Shown piece after piece: positions 33,440-46,236 of a stretch of 64,000 bases of DNA. Every line of letters starts with the position of its first letter. Positions within the stretch are counted from its first letter, which is position 1. Source of the stretch: Podospora pseudoanserina (Eukaryota > Ascomycota > Sordariomycetes > Sordariales > Podosporaceae); contig NC_085920.1 of the NCBI RefSeq assembly GCF_035222485.1, positions 3,100,001-3,164,000 on the forward strand, given 5' to 3'. The notes beneath the pieces are model-generated. The model had not been told where the DNA came from and did not search any database. It was given only the letters and a program-made list of their open reading frames with translations. Both the position numbers and the translations under genes were made by a program.

Positions 33440-35638
33440 ATGGCCCGGCCGTATAACTATGGCGGCGGCAGCTACAAGCCAAAGCAGCAATCCACCAACA
33501 GCTGGAATCAACACGCCTACGGCTATTCGTCCAATTTCTTCAGTGGGGACGGTTCCAGCAACAATGGCAACAACACCTCCCTCGTCGAGGACTTTGTGGC
33601 CTTTGTGAAAAAGGCCCTCCGGGCTCTGGTCAAGTTCTGGCGCGAACGTGGCCGGCGGATGGTGGTTACGGCGATTTATAATACGGTGCACCAAATAAAG
33701 AGGAATTTGACGTATAATCGGATACTCAGCGTTCCGCATTTGCTGGTTGGGTTCTGGGTTGTGGTGTTGCTTTGGGGGGAGAGATGGACTTTCCATTCCA
33801 TGGTGGAAAACTGCGCGTGGGAGAATTGGGAGAACTGGGTATGATTTTCCCTTTTGCTACTTCTGGCAGGCAGGGTGACATGTGTGCTAACCATGACAAC
33901 AGCCCGCCGGCGCCCAACCCCATCGCGTAGCCCTCGTTGCCGACCCCCAGCTCATCGATCCTCATTCCTACCCTGGCCGACCATGGCCAATACAAGCCCT
34001 GACGATTAAGTTGACGGACAACTACATGAAGCGTGGGTATGGTCAGCTCCAGGAGCAGCTCGACCCCGACAGCGTCTTCTTCCTCGGTGACCTCTTTGAC
34101 GGCGGCAGAGAATGGAAGACGGCCCACGGCGATTTTAGAGACCCCTCGTGGGGACCACACCCGAAATCGGAACAGAAATACCTAAAGAGCTGGAACAAAC
34201 ACTATGGGGAGTTTTACTGGCTGAAGGAGTATGGCCGGTTTGGGGAGATATTCATCAAGCCGTGGATCAAGTCGGGGATGGAATCCGGCAAGGAACACAA
34301 GCGCAGGAAGTTCGTCACGAGCTTACCAGGAAATCACGACTTGGGGTTTGGGGCGGAGATCAAAGTCCCCGTGAGGAACCGATTCGAGACGTACTTTGGG
34401 GAAGGGAACAGGGTGGATGTTGTGGGGAATCACACGTTTGTTTCGGTCGACTCGGTGTCGATGAGTGCGGAAGCGTCGCCCGAGGCGGCCAGACATGACC
34501 TGAAGCCGATCTACATGCCTACCAAGATCTTTCTGGATAGGCTGCAATGGCTGAAGCCGATCGCGGTGGAGAAGGAGCTGAGGATGATGAGAGGGGAGGT
34601 GCCGGAGGTGCAGTTTAAGCACAGGATTGAGGAGGTGGATAAGGCGAATTTCAAAGACAAGCCTAGTCTTGGTACTGAAAAGACGCCGGAGCTGCCGACG
34701 ATTCTGCTGAGCCATGTCCCGCTTTATCGACCGCCTGGGACGCCCTGCGGCCCGCTGAGGGAGAGACACCCCCCTGCGAAACCACCAAAGGGACAGACGG
34801 GGCCGGTGGTGCCTGATCATGGGAACGCCATTTCTGTTTCGAGGGGGTATCAGTATCAGAACGTGCTTGACGAGCAACAGTCGATTAGTTTGTTGAAGAA
34901 GGTTGGCAATGTGGTTCACGCCTTTTCGGGGGATGATCATGACTATTGCGAGCTGGTGCACTCTGAGGAGCAGCGGAGGGTTAAGGAGATCACGGTGAAG
35001 AGTATCAGCATGGCGATGGGGGTGAATAAACCGGGGTTTGTCCTGGTTAGTCTGTGGAACCCACTGGACAGCGGGGGGAAGCCGCTTAATCCAGATCAGA
35101 AGCAGACGCTGCAGACGCACTTGTGCATTTTGCCCAGTCAGTTGAGCACGTATATTCGCTACGTGGGGTTTGCGATCATTTCGGTTATCATTTTGGTGGT
35201 GAGGGCGTTCTTAGTGCCGGTTTTGAAGCTCACGCCTTTTGCGCTGGAGCCGGAGGTGCAGGGGGTGCAGTATAGGGGGAGTGCACTGCTGCCTGTGTTC
35301 AAGGCAAAGGTGGAGGATTATGATGAGTATGGGTTTCCATCTAGTGGGTTGGGGTCTTCGAGAAGTGGTGGGGGAAGGGGAGGGATAGGAGTGGTTCGAG
35401 TGTTGGTGGACATGGACATAGCAGGGAGAAGAGCAAGGGGAAGTGGAGGGGGCAGCCGAGGATAGAGATTAGGAGCGATGAGAGGGAGGAGGAGGAGAAG
35501 TGGAGGCCGAAGGGGAGGGGGATGGGCTATAACAAGGGAAAAGATACGGTTGCGGCGGTGGTGGTGAGGGAAATGTGGACTACGATTTGGAGGGCGACGT
35601 GGATGGTTTTGGGGTGGTTTGGGTGGTTGAACTGGTAA
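33440..35638 (+). CDS. cdc1: CDC1/MPPE1-type metallophosphoesterase, membrane-bound
   Basis: A Mn-dependent phosphoesterase of the ER/Golgi that in yeast and animals trims ethanolamine phosphate from GPI-anchor mannose. Exon 1 is 33440-33838 and exon 2 starts at 33903 after a 64-bp intron. An N-terminal membrane helix (about residues 98-113, LLVGFWVVVLLWG) precedes the catalytic domain, whose metal motifs are all present: ADPQL, GDLFDGG, GNHDLGF, LSHVPLYR and FSGDDHDYC. A second helix follows (YVGFAIISVIILVVRAFLV). Exon 2 read straight through stops at 35463-35465, but another frame, open from 35345 to 35638, encodes a charged stretch ending in a Trp-rich membrane segment (MWTTIWRATWMVLGWFGWLN) expected of the family. 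A 62-bp intron at 35327-35388 (GTATGG to GGATAG) would join them, giving 690 residues; a one-base indel in the G runs is the alternative. Confidence 0.88.
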
Positions 35639-37283
35639 GGGGGTAATGTATATTTTCTGGGGGGAGGGAGAGGAGAGCTTTTGTATAAATTGAACACAGG
35701 AGGTGAAGCAGAAAGAGGGGGGGCATATATGTATGGGTTTGTGATTTTGAGGTGATATATATATATTGGTGTCTGGGTAGCATATTTTATGGATGGCATG
35801 GTGGTTTTTTCAACAGTGCGGCTCAGTGGTGTTTGGCTGCTGTTACCTCTTCTGCTACCGGTGCTTACCCTGGGATTTAAGAGAGATTCGACCCTAGATC
35901 TCATGACCTGACTTGATGATGATGAGCAACGCGCGGGCGGGCATTCAATTGGCACTTTGTGCGAGGGTGGAGAGGTGTAGGTTACATGCTTGCGAAACAG
36001 ACGCCTTGGAAGGAGGAGACGCGCTCGAATTGCACCGTCACGCTTTCAGCGCGTCAAGTTCGCAACCGCGTTTAAAGTGGTTTTGTAGGGTGCAGGGGTG
36101 CACGATTGGGCGGTTGGCTGAGGGGGAGCTGCCAATGAGAATTCAGCCCTGTCGTGTGACGAGACAACGGGTGCATTTTTTTTGCTGCAGGCACGCAGGA
36201 GGGAGCCGAGAGGGGGAGACGTGACGTGACGTGACGTGACGAAGGTGGAATGATAATGGGATTGTCATGATATATGGGGGGGTTATGACGAGTTGATGTA
36301 GTGGGAGAGAGGGTTCAATTGGATAAGATACAAGCATAAAAACCGGGCTGGAAGTTCAAGACTTCAAGAATTTCAAGATCTGGAAACTGCCCTGGACCCG
36401 GACCTGGCACCCACGTGACGTGTTAATTGATTTAAAGTTTCTGACGCCAAAAGACCGCGTCTTTTCGCGTATCACAATGCGAGGGATAAATAAAAAAAAG
36501 AGGAAGCACTTAACTTAAATAGGGATGAACAAAAGAGGATACCCCATTGTTCAGCCAGCCATCTGCATTTTTGAACTGGTCCTGATTTGTATAGTATTCC
36601 TTGTTGGCAAGGGCTGGCAGGCAGCAGCAGGATTTCCTTCCTGGGAGCGAGCGCGGCTGTTTGACCCTTTTTTTGTTGAAAGGGTGATTAATCAATCGAC
36701 TGTGCCTGGGACAACAACAGCTTGGACCTCCTCTTTGCGACCTCCTCCTTGACCTTGTCTTGTATCCAGCAGTGCTTGCTTGGTGTTTGGCGTGAAAGAT
36801 AAACAATCCAATCGCAACTTCCTTCCTCTTTTTTCTTCAGATTTCTCCACACAGCTTACACCGACTTTGAGCTTGTCTGTGCCTTCGTTGTCTTGTCAAC
36901 GACGGCCCTTTTTCTCCCTCTCTCACTCTTCGACTTTGACTTTTTTTTTTCTTTTTCACTTTGACCTTTTGATCTCGACTTTGCGTTGAGGAATCGAAAA
37001 ATCTCACGACTTTATACAATATTACTTTCTGTAGCCCTTTTGAGGGGAGGGGGGGTTATCTCCAGTGACAATAGCTTCTTTATCAAGGACTCTCCCTCGA
37101 CACTTTTTCACCTTTACAACCTCTTTGTTTTCTTCTTCCCTTCTTCACCGACTACTATTACTCCGTCTCCGCCGACATATCCCAGCAACGACTCCACCAC
37201 AACCTCACCGTCACCGCCTTCTTGTCCTCACCACAAACCCACCTCGATCAATCCCTTCCTTTTTCGCCTCTTCTCTTCTCACA
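35639..37283. other. 1.6-kb spacer before UNG
   Basis: This holds the TGACG repeat array (listed separately), a CACGTGACGTG at about 36413-36423, and a CT-rich leader at about 36820-37280 immediately upstream of the UNG start. No gene is supported. Confidence 0.5.
36216..36240 (+). repeat. Tandem GTGAC/TGACG pentamer array
   Basis: Five successive GAC-ending pentamers (one AGAC then four GTGAC units) create overlapping TGACG words, the half-site of CRE/ATF-type bZIP factors. The array lies about 1.05 kb upstream of the UNG start and 0.58 kb after the CDC1 stop. Confidence 0.8.
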
Positions 37284-38580
37284 ATGTCGACCCTCAAACG
37301 CAAAGCCGGTGCCCAAACAGGTGGAGCCGACGCGAAAAAGGTCAAGCAAGGAAGCATCATGTCTTTCTTCGGGAGCTCCCCTGCGGCGAAACCGTCAGCT
37401 ACCAACAGCTCCGGCCTCCCCACCACCCCCAACTCATCCTTCACCGCGCCCACCGACCCAGCCGCCGCGAGGTTTGACAAGGACAAATGGGTGGCCACCC
37501 TGACGCCAGAGCAGAAAAGGCTGCTGCAGCTCGAGATTGACACCCTTGACGAGAGCTGGCTGGTGCACCTGAAGGATGAAATCGTCACAAAGGAGTTTTT
37601 GGATCTAAAGAGGTTTTTGGAGAGGGAGTATGCTGCTGGAAAAAAGATTTTTCCCCCAAAGGAGGATATTTACTCTTGGTATTGTTTCCCCCCTCTTTCC
37701 TTCATCCCCATCCATCCCTTGCTAACGTTATAATGATCACAGGTCCCGACACACCCCCTTCACAACCACACGGATTGTAATTCTCGGTCAAGACCCCTAC
37801 CACAACCACAACCAAGCCCACGGTCTGGCGTTCAGTGTCCTCCCCCCTACTCCTGCGCCCCCTTCGTTGAAAAACATATATACCTGCCTCGGGAAAGACT
37901 ACCCCTCGTTCAACCCGCCCCCCAACAAGGCCGGGCTGTTGACTCCCTGGGCCAAACGTGGGGTTCTCATGCTCAACACGTGCCTTACCGTCCGCGCTCA
38001 CGAGGCAAACTCGCATTCCAACCGCGGCTGGGAAAAGTTTACGCAAAAGTGCATTGATCTCGTCGCCGCCAAGCGAACAACGGGAGTGGTTTTTTTGGCG
38101 TGGGGCACACCGGCTGGGAAGAGGGTGCTAAAGGTTGATCAGAAGAGGCATCTGGTGCTGAAGAGTGTGCACCCTTCTCCGCTGAGCGCGTCGAGGGGGT
38201 TTTTTCAGTGTGGGCACTTTAGGAAGGCGAATGAGTGGCTTGGGGAGAGGTATGGGTTGAAGGGGAGGGTGGACTGGGCGCTGAATGAGGGGGAGAGTGT
38301 CTTGGAGAGTGACGAGCCGAGTCCGAGGCCGAGGGTGGAGAAGGGGGAGGTGGCGAAACGGGTGGAGGAGGTGGTGAGGGGGGCGGTTATGGGACGGAGG
38401 GTGGATTTGAATGAGATTGCTAGGGGGTTGAGTAGGAGTCCGAAGGGGGGGAGTTGTTCGCCAAAGGAGGAGAAGGAGAAGAAGAAGGAGGAGGAGGTGG
38501 AGGGGGATGATGATGGGGAGAATGTGGATCCGGGGGAGGAGGAGGAGTGGGATGCTTTGATGAGGGAGAAGGGGTTGTAA
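37284..38580 (+). CDS. ung1: Uracil-DNA glycosylase
   Basis: Removes uracil from DNA in base excision repair. Exons 37284-37678 and 37743-38580 (64-bp intron) give 410 residues. The catalytic water-activating motif GQDPYH is at residues 147-152 (Asp149), and the DNA-intercalation loop HPSPLSA starts at His275. LMLNTCLTVR and FLAWGTPAGK are further family blocks. An N-terminal QGSIMSFF is a PCNA-interacting motif close to a KRK/KKVK nuclear signal, so a nuclear form is expected; a mitochondrial form from another start cannot be judged. The C-terminus carries about 100 extra Glu/Lys-rich residues beyond the usual fungal enzyme. The upstream in-frame extension to 37065 is pyrimidine-rich leader and was not used. 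The coding strand turns G-rich from about 38,090. Confidence 0.95.
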
Positions 38581-41500
38581 AGGGGAGGGGTTGTGGGTTG
38601 TTTTTAGTTTTTGAACGCCTTTGTTTTGCGGGAGGTGTTTTTGACAGAAAGGGTCAGGCTGGTGTGCTTTGTGAGCAGTGTTTAGGTGTTGGAGAGGGGG
38701 CCTTTTGACGGGGTGTATCAAGGTTGATGATATTCCCCCGGGCTGCGAGGTGTCCAACTTTTTGCTTTTTTTGCGGTCAGTTTTTGCAGGATTATTATGA
38801 TGGAACACAAAGAATGATATATGGCATAAGGATGAAATTTGGCAAAGGAAACAGGGATGGGTTAGCATCGTATGGATGGGCTTGTATGGATTTATGAAAA
38901 AGAGGAAGGAAATTTGACTTTCTCAGACCTTATGTTTTGGCGGGAAGTTGCTCGGCTGGGAATTCGAGCATATGGTGTTTGCTTTTGCGTGTTTTGTTAC
39001 TCTGTTGGTTGTTTAGATATATATCTATCAAGGAGCGTTTGAGATGACCATCAATTTTTTTTTCTAACATTGTTATTTTGATTTGCGGTTTCATTTTGTG
39101 GTTTTTATTTCTAGAGTCAAGTCAAGGCCAATGATTTCTCCCAAAAAGGCTGGGAAAGCCAAGTGCCACGCCACCAGCCAATCTTCCCATTTTCTAGCTC
39201 TGGTGTGGCCGCATATAGCGACGCCCGTGGCGGAGATTTCACCAGATATATTTCGCCCAGTGAGACATTCCATACAGTGGCATACTGCCCACCACACAAG
39301 TGCTGTACAACTCAGGGGCTTCAAGTGACAGCTTCCGGGGCAGTCAAAAGTGGCGTGTTCCAGCTTCTGTACTCTGTGTTCTGGTGCGCCCTGCTGTGTA
39401 AATACTCACTCGCCCCCCTGAACCGATCGCAGAAAATACCACGCAGCCTCTCTGCATGCTCGAAAAAACGCCATCCGAGAATTCGGTGGCGGTGTTTGGT
39501 GTTTCTTCCGTCAAAGCTGTAACTTGCTTCTTCGCAACTTGTGTGACCCAGCCGGTGATACCAACGGAAATTGAGCCGCCGCCGGTCTCAGGAGGTTGGC
39601 AACCGAATCTCTCGAATAAAGTGGACACACTTCTCTGGATCGGCCCGGCCCGAGTCCCGATAACGAATTCCCGATGCCGATGAGGTTCGAGTCTTCTTTA
39701 ACAACCGTCCGGCATCGCTTCCGAGTCACGGTATCAGATGGTCAGATCAAAAACCATAGATCAGCTTTACCAGGTCGGCCGAAACGTTCCCTTGGTGATA
39801 CTGTCCGGGAACTTTCACACCAAGAACGCAGACTTGATCGTTTCAGCAAACGAGTGAACGGAGGCACAACCGACGGGATGGTGCACGAGTAATGACCCCT
39901 CTGCATCTTTAATAATGACATCACTGTATTTGTTCCTGCATTTGTCGTCGAGTCTGTGCCATCCGCACCTGAGGGTTAGCGTGCCGGCAGATGTTGAGGC
40001 CTGCCCGGGGTATCCTATGCTGACGAGTACGGGGATGGTGCTGGAACAACATGAGAGCAGATCCCCTAAGTCTGAGAGCCGCAATTCCCGTACCACGGCG
40101 AGAAAATGGGGGTAACGGACAACATGTAGTCCCGGTGTTTACCTTGTGATGATAACAAGAACACATCAGGGTCTAAAAGAAGCTTACACCGGAAGAAGCC
40201 GAGTTCCTAGACAGGAAGGCGGCCTGCCTGAAGGAGAACCGTGATTGGCTGGGAGGCGGCGATCAAGGGTCTGGAGATCAAGCTGCGACATGGCCGATGT
40301 TGTCCGGGTCATGCCAGCTCTTGGGGAGAGTGGGGGGAGATAGCTCGGCAAGCTACGGGATCGCAGCATGGACTGGAAGCTTGCATCGAATTGCGAACGG
40401 ATATCTGCGACGGCGCGAGAGTTACCGAGTCGACGGATGGCTGGGGTGTTGTTGATCGAGAACTTCACGGTAGCGAGGGCTAGTGTCTAGCGGGCTTTGA
40501 GCTCCATGTTGTAAAGCTGGCTGTAGGTATCACGAGCATGATGCCGTGCATGCTCGTCCGATCATGATTTTTACTGTCAAGGGCCAAAGCGAGGGCTCTG
40601 CTGCTTCTTGACTGACAGCTTGCAGGCGAGCGCATGCAGGTCCAGTCCAGGGTGGTAGCATTCATGCGGGCATGCTCCGACATGCCGCTCCCCCTCCAAC
40701 CACAACCCGGAGCTCAACATGCCCGAGTCGATAGCTGGGGAGCAGACAGTCAGTAGCCGTGTCTCAGTGCAATGCGTTTAGGTCTGGTTGGTTGCCCGAA
40801 TGCCGGAGACATGGCGGTGATCGCACTCTTGTTCATGGAGGGAATGGCGTCGGGTTGACAGCGAAGCGTGCAGATGGAGCACTTTTTGCTGGCTGGAACC
40901 GTCCTATGGCCGGGCACCGAGAGACCAGCGCTGCCAACACAGATGCAGATTGGGAGCTTCCAGCTTGTTTCTCGGCCAAGGTTAGCTCATCGTCAGCCAA
41001 TGAAGCTGATGTGTGTTGTCACTCCCCGGATCGTGCGGAGGAGCAGTATCATCAGTCCATGACGAGCGGTTGGACAGAGAGGGCAGCCCCACCCCCAACG
41101 CTTTCCAGTGATATTCCGCATCGGCCAGAGGATGGAGTACAGACAACGGCGAACATCTCCCCGGTGGAGGTGGAGGTTTGTCTGGTAAGGTAGTCTGGGG
41201 TGCTGCAGGTCGGTGTAAGTGAGCCGAGCAGTGGATGTCTTGTACCTACATCAAGTGCCGAGCGAGCCATGTTCATCTCAAGGGTACCACAGAGGGGTCG
41301 CGGCCAGCGGATGTGGTCGAGGAGGCGTGTGTGTGTGTGTGTGTGTGTATGTATTGGAATATTTGACATTTTGGGAGTAGTTCTCTGGCGACTTATGAAC
41401 TCCCACGTGTGCAGGATTCGGGATATTCTTATTAAAGAATAAAAAAATGCTGGAGACAAAAAGATGCCCAGTCAAGAGTCAGGATGGCCAGTCTCGAATT

Positions 41501-42476
41501 TCAGCGGAGCCAGGATGAAACAAGGGAATGAGATCACGGAGGCACAACAACAGGCAGGTACCCTGTGAGCAACCCCCACTTGTCACGAACGTCGCCGCGT
41601 CGGGCACAACTCCAGGAGGGAGCGACTCAGCCTGGCACCCAATCTTCAAGGCTAGAGATCCATGAGGACACCCCAGCCTCAAACCGTAAAAACAGCCCGT
41701 CTCTCTCCCTGAAGGAAAAACCAGTTGGCTCATTCATCATCTGTGCCTGGAGGTACTACACAGTAGATGAGAAAAAGAGGGAGCGCCGCGGCTCATTTAA
41801 AAGAATCAAGCGCCCGGGGCCCGGAACACAGCTTCACTTTCACACCTGAGAAATATAATATTCGGTCCTGGTCTGTTCCTGAACGGGCTTGCAGCAAATC
41901 GTTAGCAATTGCAGCTCGACACAGCAACTAAACCTAATTCAGCCTGTCACCCAAGACACAAGGTCACTTTTGGCCCACGTCCCCGCGAAACGCTACTTTG
42001 ATCAAGAACCCACGCGCCCTCCCGACCCAGTGAAGCAATTTCCTGGGGGCCTGCTCGACCCGGCCGCCATCACAGTTCCAGCGCCCCTGAAGAACAGCTC
42101 GCCGCCCGCCTGAAGACAGAGAGTGGAAGACAATCGTCTCTTTTCCATTCTCACCATTTCAACATTCTCAGTCAAATTCTCCTTCTCCGAGCACTCATTT
42201 TGCCTCTCTCTTTTGATACCTGATACCTTAGATACCCTGGCCACCTCAGCCTTGCTGTTTAGCGGGACGTACTGCCCAATCGAGACACCACCACCACCAC
42301 ACCCCCCAGACCGCCGCCAATTGCTCTCTCGCTCGCCCACTCAGCTGTGAGCTCGCCGACCAAATAAATATTTCTTTTTTTTTTCTCTTCTTCCAAAAGA
42401 TAGCATATTTTACGCCAGCTCCCGCCGTCCACCCACCGTCTTTTCTTCCCCGCTCAACCCAGTATTCGACCATTGA
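38581..42476. other. 3.9-kb gene-free stretch
   Basis: No protein gene is supported between UNG and the MSB1-like gene. Frames at 40184-40468 (minus) and 40759-41193 (plus) have no domain or splice logic. A GT microsatellite lies at 41327-41348. The last 450 bp are CT-rich and look like the promoter and leader of the downstream gene. Confidence 0.45.
41327..41348 (+). repeat. (GT)11 microsatellite
   Basis: Eleven uninterrupted GT units. Confidence 0.9.
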
Positions 42477-45400
42477 ATGTTTCGGTCTTCCACTCCTGAC
42501 CCTCCAAAATCCAAGACACGCTTCTGGAACAAGATGCCGAGTCTTTTCTCCCGCCTCAAGGGCAAGGACGGGAAGAAATCCAAAAAGGGCCAGCTCGATC
42601 TCGACGACCAATTAGCAAAGAAACCACGATGGGAGGGCGACGCCTGGGCTCGCAAGACGGTCGACCCTGAGGAGGTGGAGGAATTGCTTCGATTTTCTAC
42701 AGAAGAGCTCAAGGCGCGAGGTACGATGACATCAATTTCGGCACTGCTGCTGCTGCGCCCGCCCTCCACTCCCCCATCAATTCGCTAACGGTTAGCTTGC
42801 AGCTCTCGATCTTCCCTTTTTACTACTTCCCTTCCGACCAACGTCGGACCCGAGTGCTGTTCGCACCTTTGTGCGACACTTTTTCGGCAACAGAGATGGC
42901 GCCCAAACACTGTATGGAGAGGCATTGGCGCAGGAGCTGCGCATGACGGAGCCCATGGTACGACTGAAACAGAGTTGAGGGTGGTGCTGGTTTGAGACTC
43001 GATACTGATTTTGTGGCACAGGTTATCTCGGGCGTTGTGAAATGGTGCTGGAGCAGACTTCCGGGCGGTGTGGTAGGGTGGGATTCTTATGAGTTGTTCA
43101 GCCTTGGAGAGCAAGACTCGAACCTGGCCAGAGACTCTTTTAAGACCTTTATTCCGCTCAGCTTTGAGAACAGAAAGGCGCAGGCGCAAATCGTCTTTCA
43201 CTTTTTCGACCTGCTGTCGGCAGTTGCCGCCCACGGGAAGACGAACGGGTTCGGCGGGCGCAAGCTCTCACGGATGGCTGCATGGTGGGCTTTCGAGCAG
43301 ACCGAAGCCGACAGGGCCAATGGGTTCGAGGGCGCGTACAAGGCGTGGCTCAAGGCTGCCGATGCTACAAGCCATCTTTTCTTTGCATACCTCAGATCCC
43401 TCGCGCCAGAACCAGTGGTTGGCGGCATTTCGCTGCTACCCATGTCGTTGCAGAAGCTTCTCCAGGAGACCGAATACCCGCCGCAGAGGCCCCATCTCTT
43501 GCAAACATCTACTTACAGGGTTGCCATGATAGTCGATACTGTTTCACCAACACCGTTTGCCCTCTTGAGACGAGCCAACCACTTCCAATACCGCGACGAC
43601 GACCGAGCTTTGAAGCAGTGGTCTGAATACGAGGATCCCATCAAGGCCCTGACCGAGGAGTGCGTCAGAGTTCTTCGGGCCATCTCGGCCGCGAACCAGT
43701 CACATGCCGTTTCGAGTTCGAAACACTCGACCAGTCTTCGTGACGCTTCGTGGTCTCGATTTGAGGACATTGGGTTTGCGAGTGCTCTGGAGGAGGAAGA
43801 CGAATTGGACGACTCGCTGGCAGTTCAACGCCGACAGCAGGGAATGCGGAACACGCCCGCCTCTGGCAACGACTTGGGACGGCCAACAACACCATCCTGG
43901 GCCGACTTTTTGTCTTCGGGTTTCGTTGACGAGAAGAACAACACGAGCCACTTGCTGCCGCCTGACAAGGTCCTTCCCCCCATCGAGACGAACCTCCGCC
44001 AACGCAGCTCGCAGTCCCACAGACCGAGACTCGAGAACGAAACCCATCTTGAACCTGGCGAGCTCGCTAGCATCACCCGCTTCGATCTTGATGATGCTTT
44101 CTGGTGGGTTTGGCTGACCAGTTTGGCTCCTGAGGAGACTTCGGAAAGGAAGTCTACTTTTGGGCGCTGTGCCGTGATTGAGACTATTATTCGAGATGGT
44201 CGCTGGTTGGTCATGGAGGAAATCGTCAAGGGCGCTGCCCCTGATCCGGCCGAGGGAGCCTACATTGCGGAGAAGAAGGGCTTCTTCAGTTGGACCCGCC
44301 GTTCCAAGACTTCTGGCCTGAACAGGAGAAAGTCGACCGCAGGAAAGCATGCTTTGGAAAAGAGCGATAATTACCTGAACACGAGCTCCACCATGGGCTT
44401 CAGCAAGACCAGCATTGGCCCTGACCAGCAAGCCAAGATTCAGGCAGCTGCGCAACAGCTCCAGGCCCAGGAGAGGCAAAAGACCCAACCCCAGGCCGTG
44501 GAGCGGAGGGGGAGGAGCGATGCCGACTACATGCACGAGAAGACCAACAGCGTCTTCACACTGCAGGCGAGCATCCTTAATGAGGCGTCTCCGGCTGTCA
44601 AGTGGGCGAACAAGTATGACAAGGACGCGATTAGAGAGGCCTATTTGGCAGATAACAGCGCCGGCCGTGGCGGTAGCACAGCTTCTAGCGTCAACGGAAC
44701 CACTCCTCCTGCTGCAAATGGCAATGAGCGTCCTCCTCAGCCACCTCCCAAGTCAACACCGCAACCTCAACCTGCCCCGATCACTATCCCCGCACCCGCT
44801 ACTGTTACTCCTCGGACAGAAACGCCGACCCCAGAGACGCCCAGGGCCACAGAGAAGGAGCTGGAAGCACCCAAAGATGTCCACCCTGTCGAACGGGTAT
44901 CTGACGGTGGAGGTCGTAGCACGCCTGCGCCTCCACCCAAGCCCAAGGATCAGGTCGCCAACGTCACTAGCATGGAGTTGACTCGTGAGCAAATGGTTTC
45001 GCCCGAGCCCGATAGCCCGGAGAGGAAGCAGAATAAGCTGCAGAAGGAATTATCTAAGAGTCCCACTGCTACCGGCGGCTTCAGGAAACTGTTTGGTCGT
45101 GCTAGGAGGTCATCCAAGGTGCCTGATAGCGCTCCCGAGCAGCTCAACACCATGCTTGCTTCCCCAACAGCTGCCGCTGCCGCTGCCCCCGTTAAGGCCG
45201 TCGCCCCTGAGCAACCTCCGAAGCAGGAAACTCCTCAGCCATTGCCCCCCAAAGTTGAGCCGGCTACGGCCCTTCCTGCTCGCAAGGCGGTTCCTCCCGC
45301 GGCGGCTCCTGCTGCCGCCCCAGCTCCCGCCCCAGTGGCTGCTGCTCCTGAGCCTCAGACCGAACCCACCTATGAGCCGTCTGTTCATGAGGATGTGTCC

Positions 45401-46003
45401 CGCGTCAACACCCGGGATGCTGCCACTGCCAGCGAGGAGTTCTCCCGCTTTGATCAGGGACCTCTCCTTGACCAGCCCGCGTTTGTTCCGGATGAAGAGG
45501 ACACCGACACTGATGATGCCGTGCCCCCTCCTATCGCCCGGCACTCGTCCCGCTCCCCTCTGCCATCGCCTGCGTTGCCACAAGCTCCCAAGCAACAGGC
45601 ACCCGCACCTGCACCTGCGCCAGCTAAGCGTCAGCTTCCAGCGCCGGCGCCCGCCGTACCCGAGGCGATGGATCGCTGGGCTCAGATTCGTAAGAACGCT
45701 GCTGAGCGCGCGGCCCAGCGTGGCCCAGCTTCTCCTGCCTCTCCACCGCCGCCAGTATCGCCAGAGATGCGGAGACCTGCTCCCAGGTTCGCCAGAAAGG
45801 ACGAGACCGATGGGGACACCAGCGGGGAAGAGAGTAAGTTCTTTTTGTGCCCACCAACCATGATTGAATCCAACTAACGGTCTGTTCCAGCTATCGAGTC
45901 CCGGGTAGCCCGCATCAAGGCTAGAGTGGCCGAGTTGACCAGTAATCAGGAAGGCATGGGCGGACCAGGTGCTCGCTCACCACCGCCTCCGATTCGTCGT
46001 TAG
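42477..46003 (+). CDS. MSB1/Mug8-family morphogenesis protein (DUF1708)
   Basis: A fungal protein with a RhoGAP-like domain that lacks clear GAP activity in its relatives; yeast Msb1 acts with Cdc42, Rho1 and formins in polarised growth, and fission yeast Mug8 is related (family knowledge). Four exons (42477-42720, 42803-42957, 43022-45833, 45891-46003) give 1107 residues. The conserved N-terminal domain includes SLFSRLKGKDGKK, PEEVEELLRFSTEELKAR, then LPFLLLPFRP, SAVRTFVRHFF and VISGVVKWCWSRLPGGVVGW, SFKTFIPLSFE and FLSSGFVDEKN. The middle and C-terminal regions (about residue 560 onward) are Pro/Ala-rich with many PPPKP-type SH3 ligand motifs. The last exon adds a short coiled coil (RVARIKARVAELTSNQ). 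An alternative start lies at MPSLFSRL, 19 codons downstream. Confidence 0.85.
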
Positions 46004-46236
46004 GAGCGATACAGTTGCGGTTTTCCAATCAGATCTCGGCGAAAAGATACAGAGGCTGCTTCTCGAGAGCGGAGGGCCTCGTTAATGAATCGCCAGTATC
46101 TTTATTACTTGACATGATTTTCACTGTCAACGCCAACATGAAACCCTATAGAGAACGGACAGAGAGGGGTGGGGGTGACAACAAAAAGCAAAAAGCGAAA
46201 TTTTCTTGTCAAGATTTTGAGGTGGCATTTTTTGGT

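Noticed and set aside
37065-37283. 73-codon N-terminal extension of UNG
   Set aside because: It is pyrimidine-rich leader with a Ser/Thr/Pro translation; the ATG at 37284 starts the conserved nuclear signal and PCNA motif.
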